Program-made: the position numbers and the translations under genes | NCBI GenBank assembly: GCA_045226255.1 | Contig: JBGVCG010000020.1 | Coordinates: forward strand, 1-64,000 | Origin: UBA1181 sp045226255 | GTDB taxonomy: Bacteria; Bacteroidota; Bacteroidia; Bacteroidales; Paludibacteraceae | DNA length: 64,000 nucleotides | Reading direction: 5' to 3' | Shown here: positions 9,741 through 18,948 of the stretch, in pieces | Numbering within the stretch: position 1 is the stretch's first letter | Layout of the letters: the number at the start of each line of letters is the position of its first letter | Notes under the pieces: model-generated | The model's database searches: none | What the model was told of the DNA's origin: nothing | What the model saw: only the letters and a program-made list of their open reading frames with translations

Positions 9741-11012
9741 TTAAGCACCGAAGTTATCGAAGTGAATCATATCATCCTCAACACCGAGGCTATGAAGCAA
9801 ATCGAGCACCGTCTTCGCCATCATCGGCGGACCGCACAAGTAGTATTCGATGTCCTCTGGCGCATCGTGTTGCTTGAGGTAAGTGTCACCCATAACAGGA
9901 GCGATAAATCCGGCCGTATACTTCACGCCAAGGCTATCCGCCTTAGGATCCGGACGGTCAAGCGCCAAGTGGAAGTGGAAGTTCGGGAATTCCTTCTCCA
10001 TCTCCAAGAAATCCTCCATGAAGAAGACCTCATCGATAGCACGGGCACCGTAGAAATAATGCATCTCACGATCCGTAGTGTGGAGTGTTTTCAACATATG
10101 CATGATCTGCGCACGAAGCGGAGCCATACCGGCACCACCACCGACCCAAATCATCTCACGCTTAGAATCGAAGATCGGGTGGAAATCACCATAAGGACCA
10201 GACATCATCACCTTGTCGCCTGGTTTCAAGCTAAAGATATAAGTAGAAGCGATACCACAAGGCACATCCATGAAGCCCACTTCCGGTTTCGGTTTGAACG
10301 GAGGAGTAGCGATACGGACAGTCAATGTGATGATATCACCCTCGTCCGGGTAGTTCGCCATAGAGTAAGCACGGATAGTAGGCTCCGTGTTCTTCTGATG
10401 GAGACCGAAGATACCGAACTTCTCCCATGTAGGCACATAAAGGTCACCGATCAGATCACGGTCGAAGTCAGCATAGTTGATATCATACTCAGGGATACGG
10501 ATTTGAGCGTAAGAACCAGGGATGAAGTCCATGTGTTCACCCTTAGGAAGAGCCACTTTGAACTCCTTGATGAAGCTAGCGACGTTCCTATTTCCAATAA
10601 CGGTGCACTCCCACTCCTTGACACCCATGACAGACTCAGGGACCTTAATGGTCATATCACCTTTCACCTTCGTTTGGCAACCCAAACGCCAGTGGTTCAT
10701 CTGCTCCTTGCGAGAGAAATGGCCCTTCTCGGAATCGAGGATTTCGCCTCCACCCTCCAAGACCTGACATTTACATTGTCCGCAAGAACCCTTACCACCG
10801 CAAGCGGAAGGCAAATGGACACCGTTTTCAGCCAAAGTGTTCAACAAGGAGGAACCAGTTTCCACTTCCACCTCATTATCACCATTGATAGTGATCTTAG
10901 CCGCGCCAGAAGAAACCAAAAAGTTCTTGGCGACGAGCAAGAGTATAACCAAAGCCAAAATAATGACAAGGAATACTCCAACACTTGTTAAAATTAAAGT
11001 TACATCAATCAT
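9741..11012 (-). CDS. nqrF: Na+-translocating NADH:quinone reductase subunit F
   Basis: Electron-input subunit of Na+-NQR: it oxidises NADH through FAD and a 2Fe-2S centre at the cytoplasmic face. The 423 residues run from the ATG at 11012, which has an AAGGA-like site upstream; an in-frame extension to 11054 would run into nqrE and is rejected. There is one N-terminal membrane helix (about 5-27). The 2Fe-2S ligands are Cys71, Cys77, Cys80 and Cys112 (CGGKGSCGQCKC, then LGCQTK). The FAD motif is RAYSMANY, the NADH site GGGAGMAPLRAQ, and the C-terminal motif YYLCGPPMM. Last gene of nqrABCDEF, 17 bases after nqrE and followed by a terminator. Confidence 0.97.
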   Translation of the reverse strand: MIDVTLILTSVGVFLVIILALVILLLVAKNFLVSSGAAKITINGDNEVEVETGSSLLNTLAENGVHLPSACGGKGSCGQCKCQVLEGGGEILDSEKGHFSRKEQMNHWRLGCQTKVKGDMTIKVPESVMGVKEWECTVIGNRNVASFIKEFKVALPKGEHMDFIPGSYAQIRIPEYDINYADFDRDLIGDLYVPTWEKFGIFGLHQKNTEPTIRAYSMANYPDEGDIITLTVRIATPPFKPKPEVGFMDVPCGIASTYIFSLKPGDKVMMSGPYGDFHPIFDSKREMIWVGGGAGMAPLRAQIMHMLKTLHTTDREMHYFYGARAIDEVFFMEDFLEMEKEFPNFHFHLALDRPDPKADSLGVKYTAGFIAPVMGDTYLKQHDAPEDIEYYLCGPPMMAKTVLDLLHSLGVEDDMIHFDNFGA

Positions 11013-11029
11013 CGTAATATTCCTTACTA

Positions 11030-11626
11030 TTAAATGGTTAAACCAGAGAAACACATAAATGCCATGGCCATCAGACCCACCGTAATGAAGGTGATACCCA
11101 AGCCACGAAGAGGCGCAGGCACATTCGAATAAGACAACTTCTCACGGATAGCGGCCAAAGCCACGATCGCAATCAGCCAACCAATACCTGAGCCAAACGC
11201 ATAAACCGTTGCCTCACCGATGCCCTCAAAATGTCTCTGTTGCATGAAGAGGCTGGCACCCATGATGGCGCAGTTCACTGCGATCAATGGCAAGAATATA
11301 CCCAATGAAGCGTACAACGAAGGACTGAATTTCTCCACCGCCATCTCCACGATCTGAACGATACCGGCGATGACCGCGATGAAGAGGATGAAGCTCAAGA
11401 AGCTCAAATCAACGCCCTCGACGATCGCATCAGGAGCCAGCACGTAGTTCTCCAAGCAGTAGTTGACAGGAACAGTCACCAATAACACGAACGTAACGGC
11501 CACACCCAATCCCAATGCGGTCTTCACATTCTTCGACACCGCCAGATAGGAACACATTCCCAAGAAGTAGGCGAAAATCATATTGTCCACAAAGATGGAC
11601 TTTACAAATAAACTTAAATATTCCAT
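11030..11626 (-). CDS. nqrE: Na+-NQR subunit E
   Basis: Six-helix membrane subunit of Na+-NQR, 198 residues, homologous to NqrD and RnfA/RnfE. Together NqrD and NqrE hold an intramembrane iron centre. Characteristic stretches are FVDNMIFAYFLGMCSYLAVS near the N-terminus (with the conserved half-channel Cys) and IAVNCAIMGASLFM in the second half. Start ATG at 11626; 20 bases after nqrD. Confidence 0.95.
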   Translation of the reverse strand: MEYLSLFVKSIFVDNMIFAYFLGMCSYLAVSKNVKTALGLGVAVTFVLLVTVPVNYCLENYVLAPDAIVEGVDLSFLSFILFIAVIAGIVQIVEMAVEKFSPSLYASLGIFLPLIAVNCAIMGASLFMQQRHFEGIGEATVYAFGSGIGWLIAIVALAAIREKLSYSNVPAPLRGLGITFITVGLMAMAFMCFSGLTI

Positions 11627-11646
11627 TTCTATACTCTTTTAGGGAA

Positions 11647-12291
11647 TTAATTGTTCTTTTCCTGCAAATCAGGGTTCTTCGTACGCTGGAACCAGATGAC
11701 GCAAGCCAAGATGATGAGCGCCATCGGAGGCAACACCATCAAGCCATTGTTCATATAGAAACCGCCTTCCTTCACATACAGACATTCAGGAATCACACGG
11801 AAGTTCAACAATGTACCAGAACCGAAAAGCTCTCTGAAGAATCCCACGATCACAAGGATCAAGGCATATCCCAATCCGCTTCCGACACCATCAAGGAAAG
11901 ACTCCCATGGTTTGTTCTGCATTGCGAAAGCCTCCAAACGACCCATCAGGATACAGTTCGTGATGATCAAACCCACATAAACGGAGAGTTGCACGCTCAC
12001 ATCATATGCGAACGCCTTCAACACTTGGCTCACGATGGTTACCAACGTAGCCACAACCACCAACTGAACGATGATACGGATACGATTCGGAATCGTATTA
12101 CGCAACAATGAAATCACCACATTCGCCAAAGCCACAATGATGGTAACGGATATACCCATCACCAAAGCTGGCTCCAACTTGGAAGTCACGGCCAATGCGG
12201 AACAAATACCCAACACCTGAGTGGCGACCGGGTTGTTTACCCAAAGAGGGGTAAAGAACGTCTCCTTATTTTTCTTTGAAAATAAATCCAT
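11647..12291 (-). CDS. nqrD: Na+-NQR subunit D
   Basis: Membrane subunit of Na+-NQR, 214 residues with about six helices. Typical stretches are NNPVATQVLGICSALAVTSK and VGLIITNCILMGRLEAFAM, whose conserved Cys residues match the pair that, with NqrE, ligands the membrane iron centre. The N-terminus MDLFSKKNKETFFTPLW is cytoplasmic. It sits 12 bases after nqrC and 20 before nqrE, consistent with one transcript. Confidence 0.95.
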   Translation of the reverse strand: MDLFSKKNKETFFTPLWVNNPVATQVLGICSALAVTSKLEPALVMGISVTIIVALANVVISLLRNTIPNRIRIIVQLVVVATLVTIVSQVLKAFAYDVSVQLSVYVGLIITNCILMGRLEAFAMQNKPWESFLDGVGSGLGYALILVIVGFFRELFGSGTLLNFRVIPECLYVKEGGFYMNNGLMVLPPMALIILACVIWFQRTKNPDLQEKNN

Positions 12292-12303
12292 ACCGTATCC
12301 TCC

Positions 12304-12990
12304 TTATTTATTGAAAAAATTAGCGTATCTCTTCAAACAATCATGCAACATCGCATCAACACCCTTAGAAGTGATCGTACCACCGGAGATACCATCCACC
12401 TCACATGAGGAATTGGTCACCTTGCCGTTCTTCACCACAGAGATCTTCACATCACCACCCTCTTGCAATTGCTTGCCTTCGAAACTGGATTGGAAAGTCT
12501 CCGTCGTGATTTCAGCACCCAAACCCGGAGTTTCACCCTCGTGGGAGAAGTAGGTGCCATATACGGTCTTCTTGTCGCTGTTAAAGCTGATGTAGCCCCA
12601 GATCGGACCCCAAAGACCCGCACCATACAACGGAGCGACATACTTGGTCTCTCCATTCACCTTGCAGACATACAAAGGAATCTTATCCAGATCAGCATTC
12701 TTCAGGCTTTTGGAAGGAACCTCAAATCCGCCATTCTCCGCAACCACGTTGCCATTGAGGTCAATGATTTGATCCGCAACCACATACTTGTTATAAGCGG
12801 CCTCAGCGTCTTGCTTCAACTCATCCTCGGAAATGTTCAAAGAAGAAAGGATTTGTTTCATCTTATCCAATTTCACGTTAGTGTCCTGTCTTTCCTTCAA
12901 GGAAGAAGAGACAAAGGCCAATAGGAATGCCACGATAATCACCATTACCGAAGCATAGATGATAGTATAACTATTACTATTTTTATTCAT
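12304..12990 (-). CDS. nqrC: Na+-NQR subunit C
   Basis: Subunit with one N-terminal transmembrane helix (about 8-28) and a large periplasmic FMN-binding domain, 228 residues. The FMN is attached by a phosphoester to a Thr in the family's S(G)xT motif; here the stretch is DGISGGTITSKGV near residue 200, so the second motif position is Gly where many homologues have Ala. GLWGPIWGYISF and the GETPGLGAEI stretch are also typical of the FMN-binding domain. It is in the nqr operon between nqrB and nqrD. Confidence 0.95.
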   Translation of the reverse strand: MNKNSNSYTIIYASVMVIIVAFLLAFVSSSLKERQDTNVKLDKMKQILSSLNISEDELKQDAEAAYNKYVVADQIIDLNGNVVAENGGFEVPSKSLKNADLDKIPLYVCKVNGETKYVAPLYGAGLWGPIWGYISFNSDKKTVYGTYFSHEGETPGLGAEITTETFQSSFEGKQLQEGGDVKISVVKNGKVTNSSCEVDGISGGTITSKGVDAMLHDCLKRYANFFNK

Positions 12991-13010
12991 GACTTATTCG
13001 ATATTAATGA

Positions 13011-14201
13011 TTATCTATTAGCACGTTTTAATCTTCTCTTGATATTAGCCTGAACGAAGCAGTGGTCAATCAACGGAGCGAAGAGGTTCATCAAAAGAAT
13101 AGCCAACATCATACCCTCCGGATAACCAGGGTTCAAGCAACGGATAACGATAGCGACAAAACCGATCAGGAATCCGTAGATATATTTACCACACTCCGTC
13201 CGTGGAGAAGTGACAGGGTCAGTAGCCATGAACACAGCACCGAAACAGAAGCCACCCAACAAGATATGCTCGAACCAAGGCAAATTCATCACCTCGTTTC
13301 CGCCAATCTCATTGAACATCAAAGCGGTCAAAGCACCACCGACGAAGACAGAAAGCATGGTCTTCCAGCTTGCGATACCCGTCCACAAAAGGATGAAGGC
13401 ACCGATTGCGATGGCAATCACGCTAGTCTCTCCAATAGAACCAGGGTACAAACCGATGATCATATCCATCGGAGACATAGAAGAACCAATCGCATTCGTG
13501 ATCTCAGCAGCCCCCGTGGAGACTTGGCCGAGAGGAGTCGCGCCCGTCACACCATCCAACAATGCTCCCTCGCTGCCGATACCGCCGCAAAAAGCATCCT
13601 TAGCCACCCATACAGCGTCACCAGACATCTTGACAGGGTAAGCGAAGAATAAGAAGGCACGCGTAACCAATGCCACATTGAAGATATTATAACCAGTTCC
13701 ACCGAACACCTCCTTCGCGAATATCACCGCAAAAGCAGTAGCGATCGCGAGAATCCACAACGGGCACTCTACAGGGACGATCAAAGGAATCAACATACCG
13801 GAAACCAGGAAACCCTCTTGGATCTCCTCCCCTCTCCATTGGGCAACGACGAACTCGATACCCAAACCAAAGACGTATGCAACGACGATCTTAGGCAATA
13901 CAGCCAAGAAGCCGAACATGAACATCGTCCAGAAAGAGGCCTCCTCACCATGCACTAAATAGTGTTGGAAACCGACGTTGTACATACCGAACAAAAGAGC
14001 TGGTATCAACGCAATCACGACCATTGACATCGCACGCTTAGAGTCGATGCAGTCATGAATGTGGCTTCCTCTCTTCGCCGTAGTGTTAGGGACGAACAAG
14101 AAAGTCTCAAATCCGTCGAACACAGAGCGAAATGCGTGAAATTTTCCGCCTTCCTCAAAAGACGGTTTCACTTTGTCGAGAAAATTTCTTAACGCTTTCA
14201 A
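13011..14201 (-). CDS. nqrB: Na+-NQR subunit B
   Basis: Large membrane subunit of Na+-NQR, 396 residues, with about ten hydrophobic segments. It contains the covalent-FMN motif in LLDGVTGATPLGQ (Thr of GAT) and forms much of the Na+ and quinone path. The N-terminus MKALRNFLDKVKPSFEEGGK is the usual cytoplasmic lead. It is 31 bases after nqrA and 20 before nqrC. Confidence 0.96.
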   Translation of the reverse strand: MKALRNFLDKVKPSFEEGGKFHAFRSVFDGFETFLFVPNTTAKRGSHIHDCIDSKRAMSMVVIALIPALLFGMYNVGFQHYLVHGEEASFWTMFMFGFLAVLPKIVVAYVFGLGIEFVVAQWRGEEIQEGFLVSGMLIPLIVPVECPLWILAIATAFAVIFAKEVFGGTGYNIFNVALVTRAFLFFAYPVKMSGDAVWVAKDAFCGGIGSEGALLDGVTGATPLGQVSTGAAEITNAIGSSMSPMDMIIGLYPGSIGETSVIAIAIGAFILLWTGIASWKTMLSVFVGGALTALMFNEIGGNEVMNLPWFEHILLGGFCFGAVFMATDPVTSPRTECGKYIYGFLIGFVAIVIRCLNPGYPEGMMLAILLMNLFAPLIDHCFVQANIKRRLKRANR

Positions 14202-14232
14202 TTTTATATCATTTTAATTTATTACACATTCA

Positions 14233-15588
14233 CTAAGCCAACTCCTTGCGCAGGTAATCCAATCCCTCACGCACGATTCGTTGCGTCTCAATCTTAGAGG
14301 TACATACGAACTCGCACAAAGCGAAATCCTCAGGTGCCACCTCATAGATACCCAATTGCTCCATCTTATCGATATCACGCGCGATGATAGCCTTCACAAG
14401 GAACTCAGGATAGATGTCCATCGGGAACACCTTGTCATACTCGCCCGACATGATGAAAGCACGTTCACCACCATTCACGTTCGTATCGATCTCATACTCC
14501 CTGCTGCTACCAAGCAACCAAGAGAAGTAAGATCTGTTCACGCTGAACTTCTTCAGACGAGGCATGATCCAACCCAAAAACTCATTGTTTTTGTCTCCCT
14601 CAGGAATAACCGTCACTTGGGAATCGAAAGCGCCCAAAAAACCGTCGGCAGGGATCTGCGTGCCCGTCAACGGATTGCCGCTGATGTAACGCACATTGTC
14701 ACCCTCGATATTGTTCGCCACGATGTTTGAGATGGAGGCACCGTATACCATCTTGCAATAGCAAGGATTCTTTACGGAAGAACCAGCCAGAACGATAGAA
14801 CGTGAGAAACTGAGCACACCCGTCACGAAAGCCTTTCCGATCATGGCCACATCCTGGGCATTGATTGTCCAAACGATGTCACCCTTGTTGATTGGGTCAA
14901 CATGATGGATCTGCACTCCCACATTTCCCGCAGGATGAGGTCCCTGGAACTCGTGCAACTCGACGCCCTTCGTCATTCTGAACAACTTGGAGGCAGTGTC
15001 CACATTAACATCCACATGCACCTTCACACCGGAAAGCTTCGCCAATGCGTCTACACCAGCTTGAAACTCCTCCTCGCGACCCACCATGATGAAATCATAG
15101 TTCGGCGCCAGAGGTGCAGTATCAAACCCCGAGATGAAAATAGCCTTTGGCTTGTCATTCGGATTGGCAATCACATCAAACGGACGTTGCTTAATGAAAG
15201 CAAAGAAACCCGCATTAAGGATAGCCTCCCTCACCTCTCCCTGGCTCATGGAAGATGGTTTACCCTTCACAAACGGTACAGAGTCGAAGTTGCCGTCCGA
15301 TTTGACACGGATATCGAGCACTTTACGTCTCTCACCTCTGTTCACGGCAATCACCTCTCCACTGACCGGAGAGACAACCTTCAAGTCAGGATTTGCTTTG
15401 TCATAGAACAAAACACTTCCGACCTTCACAGGATCCCCCTCTTTGACCACGGTTTTCGGTTTGATGCCATGAAAATCGTCAGGTCTGACAGCGAAGACAT
15501 CAGGCAACTGTGCTTTCGAGAACACTTCCTTTGCCCTCCCCTTCAGGTTGATGTCAAGACCTTTTTTAATTCTAATCACTTCTGACAT
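14233..15588 (-). CDS. nqrA: Na+-NQR subunit A
   Basis: Peripheral cytoplasmic subunit of Na+-NQR, 451 residues, involved in quinone interaction. The N-terminus SEVIRIKKGLDINLKGRA and internal GIKPKTVVKEGDPVKVGSVLF, VSPVSGEVIAVNRGERRKVL and ISGNPLTGTQ are characteristic of the family. It is the first nqr gene and follows lpxA by 27 bases with no terminator or promoter motif that I can see, so the lpx and nqr genes may share a transcript. Confidence 0.96.
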   Translation of the reverse strand: MSEVIRIKKGLDINLKGRAKEVFSKAQLPDVFAVRPDDFHGIKPKTVVKEGDPVKVGSVLFYDKANPDLKVVSPVSGEVIAVNRGERRKVLDIRVKSDGNFDSVPFVKGKPSSMSQGEVREAILNAGFFAFIKQRPFDVIANPNDKPKAIFISGFDTAPLAPNYDFIMVGREEEFQAGVDALAKLSGVKVHVDVNVDTASKLFRMTKGVELHEFQGPHPAGNVGVQIHHVDPINKGDIVWTINAQDVAMIGKAFVTGVLSFSRSIVLAGSSVKNPCYCKMVYGASISNIVANNIEGDNVRYISGNPLTGTQIPADGFLGAFDSQVTVIPEGDKNNEFLGWIMPRLKKFSVNRSYFSWLLGSSREYEIDTNVNGGERAFIMSGEYDKVFPMDIYPEFLVKAIIARDIDKMEQLGIYEVAPEDFALCEFVCTSKIETQRIVREGLDYLRKELA

Positions 15589-15615
15589 AAAACAATAATT
15601 TATTTTGTGTTTTTC

Positions 15616-16395
15616 TTAATCGAAATAGCCACGGATAATACCACGCTCAGCCGATTTCAAGAAAGAAACCACCGTCTCTTTCTCGTTAGAATCAGGGATC
15701 TCCGAGTATATCTTCTCCGTCGCCTGAGTCATGTTCAAACCTGACTGGTACAGGATACGGTAAATCTCCTGAATCTCACGGATCTGGTCGTTCGTAAATC
15801 CACGACGACGCAACCCGACAAGGTTCAGACCCGCATAGCTCAATGGGTCCCTACCTGCGGTAACGTACGGAGGCACATCCTTCCCGACACGGGAACCTCC
15901 CTGTATGATCACATGGGCACCGATATGGGAGAATTGGTGCACCAACACGCTACCGGAAAGAATCGCCCAATCGTCGATCAAGACCTCTCCAGCGATCTGG
16001 GATGCGTTACCTATGATGATATTATTCGCTAACCTGCAATCATGCGCAATATGCGCATACGCCATAATGAGACAATTGGAACCGACAATAGTCGTCCCCT
16101 TAGAAGCTGTTCCACGATTTACCGTCGCACACTCTCGGATGGTCGTATTATCGCCAATGACAGCCGTAGTTTCTTCCCCCTTGAACTTCAAGTCCTGCGG
16201 GATAGCGGAAATAACCGCATTAGGAAAAATCTTCACATTCTTGCCGATTCGCGCACCGCTCAATATTGTAGCATGCGCCATAATCTGGCATCCATCACCA
16301 ATCTCAACATCCCTATCGATGTATACGAACGGGCCTATCTCAACATCCTTTCCGATTTTGGCCTCGGGATGGACAAATGACATTTCTTGTATCAT
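15616..16395 (-). CDS. lpxA: UDP-N-acetylglucosamine acyltransferase
   Basis: First acyl-transfer step of lipid A synthesis: it moves a 3-hydroxyacyl chain from ACP to the 3-OH of UDP-GlcNAc in the cytoplasm. The 259 residues consist of a left-handed beta-helix of hexapeptide repeats (IGKDVEIGPFVYIDRDVEIG, ARIGKNVKIFPNAV) and a helical C-terminus. The catalytic-region sequence MAYAHIAHDC and the QGGSRVGKDVPPYVTAG stretch are present. It is 13 bases after lpxC/fabZ in an lpxD - lpxC/fabZ - lpxA - nqr arrangement. Confidence 0.96.
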   Translation of the reverse strand: MIQEMSFVHPEAKIGKDVEIGPFVYIDRDVEIGDGCQIMAHATILSGARIGKNVKIFPNAVISAIPQDLKFKGEETTAVIGDNTTIRECATVNRGTASKGTTIVGSNCLIMAYAHIAHDCRLANNIIIGNASQIAGEVLIDDWAILSGSVLVHQFSHIGAHVIIQGGSRVGKDVPPYVTAGRDPLSYAGLNLVGLRRRGFTNDQIREIQEIYRILYQSGLNMTQATEKIYSEIPDSNEKETVVSFLKSAERGIIRGYFD

Positions 16396-16408
16396 AAAAA
16401 ATTATCTA

Positions 16409-17794
16409 TTACTTATTCTTCACTACCTGCGCAAGGAACTCCGCTTCCGCCACGATCTTTTCAGCAACGATAGCATACCCCTTCATGTAGGCGCATCCTC
16501 TTCTGATGTCTGTCAACAAATCCAATTTGAAAATAACTGTGTCACCCGGCACCACCTTGTTTCTAAACTTCACCTTATCTATAGAAAGGAAGTAGGTGGA
16601 ATACCGATCAGGGTCGTCCAATTTGCTTAACACTAAAATACCACCGGTCTGTGCCATAGCCTCAACCAAAAGCACACCTGGCATAACTGGCTCCTCTGGG
16701 AAATGACCGCAGAAGAAGTTCTCGTTTCCGGACACGTTCTTCACGCCCACAACACCACGCTCCTTCACCTCGATGATCCTATCAATCAAGAGCATAGGCC
16801 AACGATGAGGCAAAAGCTGCTTGATCTTGTTTATGTCCATCAACGGCGGAACCGTCGGGTCATAATGAGGGATGATCACCTCCTGACGCTTCAAGTTCTT
16901 ATAAACCTTCTTCGCAAAATCCGTATTCAACTTATGTCCAGGGCAATGAGCGATCACACGGCCCTTGATAGGCTTGCCGATCAAGGCCAAATCACCCATC
17001 ACATCCAAGAGTTTGTGACGTGCTGGCTCATTGTTGAACGCCAACGGACGTTTCTGCAAATAACCCAAACTGGAGACAGATATTGGATCCATGCCCAATA
17101 AGGAAGTCAAACGGTCTATATCCGCCTGGCTCATCTCCTTGTCATATATAACTATCGCATTGTCCAAATCACCACCCTTAATCAGGTTGTTTTTCAAGAG
17201 TTCCTCGATCTCCCGCACAAAAACGAATGTGCGTGAAGCGGCAATCTCCTTCGGATATTCGGACAGCGAGTTCAATGTCGCATATTGATTGGACAAAATA
17301 CAGGAAGGATAAGAGACCAACACATCTACGCTGAACTCTTCATCCGGAAGCAGAACGATGGAAGAACCCGTGTTCGGATCCTTATACTCGATCTTCTTTG
17401 TCACAACGAAATATTCCTTGTCATAAGGTTGTTCCTCAATTCCCACGCGCTCCAACTCCTTCACATAAGGGATAGCGCTACCGTCCAAAATAGGGAATTC
17501 AGGCTGATCCACCTGAATCAAACAGTTGTCTATCTCGAATGCATATAAAGCAGACATTGCATGTTCTATCGTACTAACTCTCACTTCACCATCGGCGACA
17601 ACAGTGCCACGCGACGTTTCAACAACGTTTTGCGCAACAGCCTCGATAATCGGTTGGTTCTCCAGATCGACTCTCTGGATCTTGTATCCATGGTTCGCCG
17701 GGGCCGGATTAAATGTGATTGTAACGGGCAATCCCGTGTGCAAACCTTTTCCTTGAAGCGAAAATGCTTCCTTCAATGTTTTCTGTTTGGCCAT
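16409..17794 (-). CDS. lpxC/fabZ: Bifunctional LpxC deacetylase / FabZ dehydratase
   Basis: Fusion of two enzymes, 461 residues. Residues 1 to about 305 are LpxC, the Zn2+-dependent deacetylase that commits UDP-3-O-acyl-GlcNAc to lipid A; ligands are His78 (STIEHAMSAL), His260 and Asp264 (ARHKLLDVMGD), with His287 in GHKLN. Residues from about 319 to the end are FabZ, a 3-hydroxyacyl-ACP dehydratase of fatty acid synthesis: LPHRWPMLLIDR, then GHFPEEPVMPG with catalytic His364 and Glu378 in LVEAMAQ. The fusion is known in Bacteroidota and puts two activities competing for hydroxyacyl-ACP on one chain. It starts 5 bases after lpxD. Confidence 0.97.
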   Translation of the reverse strand: MAKQKTLKEAFSLQGKGLHTGLPVTITFNPAPANHGYKIQRVDLENQPIIEAVAQNVVETSRGTVVADGEVRVSTIEHAMSALYAFEIDNCLIQVDQPEFPILDGSAIPYVKELERVGIEEQPYDKEYFVVTKKIEYKDPNTGSSIVLLPDEEFSVDVLVSYPSCILSNQYATLNSLSEYPKEIAASRTFVFVREIEELLKNNLIKGGDLDNAIVIYDKEMSQADIDRLTSLLGMDPISVSSLGYLQKRPLAFNNEPARHKLLDVMGDLALIGKPIKGRVIAHCPGHKLNTDFAKKVYKNLKRQEVIIPHYDPTVPPLMDINKIKQLLPHRWPMLLIDRIIEVKERGVVGVKNVSGNENFFCGHFPEEPVMPGVLLVEAMAQTGGILVLSKLDDPDRYSTYFLSIDKVKFRNKVVPGDTVIFKLDLLTDIRRGCAYMKGYAIVAEKIVAEAEFLAQVVKNK

Positions 17795-17799
17795 ATTCT

Positions 17800-18849
17800 T
17801 TAGTTATGTTCTATCTTTTTCTTCAATTCAGCCACCTCTTTCTCCAATTCCAGTATCTGGTTCCTGATGGCAGGGAAATTACGGAAGCATACAAACGCGC
17901 GCTGGAACGTTTTCGACTCCACATGAGGGAAACCATGGTACGCTTTGTTTGGCTCCTTGATATTATTGGAAACACCGCACTTCGCGGCGAGCATCGTTCC
18001 ATCCGCCACCGTCAAATGTCCTACGACGCCTGACTGGCCTCCGAACATACAATGTTTTCCCACCTTGGCGGATCCAGCCAAGCCTGACTGTGCGGCTATC
18101 ACGGTGTCCTCTCCCACCTCAACGTTGTGGGCGACCTGAATCAAGTTGTCCAACTTAACGCCTCTCCTGATGATGGTGGCACCCATCGTCGAACGATCAA
18201 TGGTCGTGTTGGCTCCAATCTCCACATCGTCTTCGATGACAACGATACCGATCTGAGGAATTTTATCATATTTGCCTTCCGCGTTAGGGGCGAATCCGAA
18301 ACCATCCGAACCGATGACCGTGCCGGCATGCACCATGCAATTGTTGCCGATGACACAATCATTATAGATCTTCACGCCCGGATAGAGCGTCACATTGTCA
18401 CCGATACGTACGTTATCGCCTATGTATACCTGCGGATAGATCTGTGCATTCTTTCCGATGACCACCCCATCCTCAATGCAGGTGTAGGCTCCCACATAAG
18501 CGTTCTCGCCCAACTTGGCCTTCTCGGAAACGCACGCCAGCGGAGAAATACCCGACTTCTTAGGCTTGTAACTCTCCACCAACAATAACAAAGAAGCCAA
18601 AGCATCGTATGAATTAGGCACCTTAATCAGTGTCGGCTTCAGTTCTTGCCTTGGCTCAAATGTATCGTTCACCAACACGATACTCGCTTGCGTGGTGTAT
18701 ATATATTCAGTGTACTTGGGATTTGACAGGAATGTCAACGTCCCCGGCACACCCTCCTCTATCTTGGAAAAATTAGAAACCTTGATTTCTGGATTTCCAA
18801 CCACCTTACCTTTTAGGTAATCGGCGATCTGTTGCGCTGAAAACTCCAT
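17800..18849 (-). CDS. lpxD: UDP-3-O-acylglucosamine N-acyltransferase
   Basis: Third step of lipid A synthesis: N-acylation of UDP-3-O-acyl-glucosamine. 349 residues from the ATG at 18849 (MEFSAQQIADYLKG); a longer frame reaching 18945 lacks support and would include the promoter-like element at 18869-18876. The N-terminal uridine-binding domain (FLSNPKY) precedes a hexapeptide beta-helix with IGSDGFGFAP and the catalytic His in LDNLIQVAHNV. A C-terminal helix (LELEKEVAELKKKIE) follows. It is separated by 99 bases from the upstream HD gene and overlaps nothing downstream. Confidence 0.96.
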   Translation of the reverse strand: MEFSAQQIADYLKGKVVGNPEIKVSNFSKIEEGVPGTLTFLSNPKYTEYIYTTQASIVLVNDTFEPRQELKPTLIKVPNSYDALASLLLLVESYKPKKSGISPLACVSEKAKLGENAYVGAYTCIEDGVVIGKNAQIYPQVYIGDNVRIGDNVTLYPGVKIYNDCVIGNNCMVHAGTVIGSDGFGFAPNAEGKYDKIPQIGIVVIEDDVEIGANTTIDRSTMGATIIRRGVKLDNLIQVAHNVEVGEDTVIAAQSGLAGSAKVGKHCMFGGQSGVVGHLTVADGTMLAAKCGVSNNIKEPNKAYHGFPHVESKTFQRAFVCFRNFPAIRNQILELEKEVAELKKKIEHN

Positions 18850-18868
18850 GTTACTATAAATTTTTTTG

Positions 18869-18876
18869 CAAAAATA
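18869..18876 (-). promoter_or_regulatory. Candidate -7 element for lpxD
   Basis: CAAAAATA reads TATTTTTG on the minus strand, 20 bases before the lpxD ATG, inside the longest gap (99 bases) of the pyrF-nqrF series. It suggests that lpx/nqr can be transcribed separately from pyrF-HD. Confidence 0.45.
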
Positions 18877-18948
18877 AGGAAAATCGGTCAGTATGAAAAT
18901 TTGTTCGTATAAATTTTGCAGAAATATCGTACCAAGGTGCGACATTCC

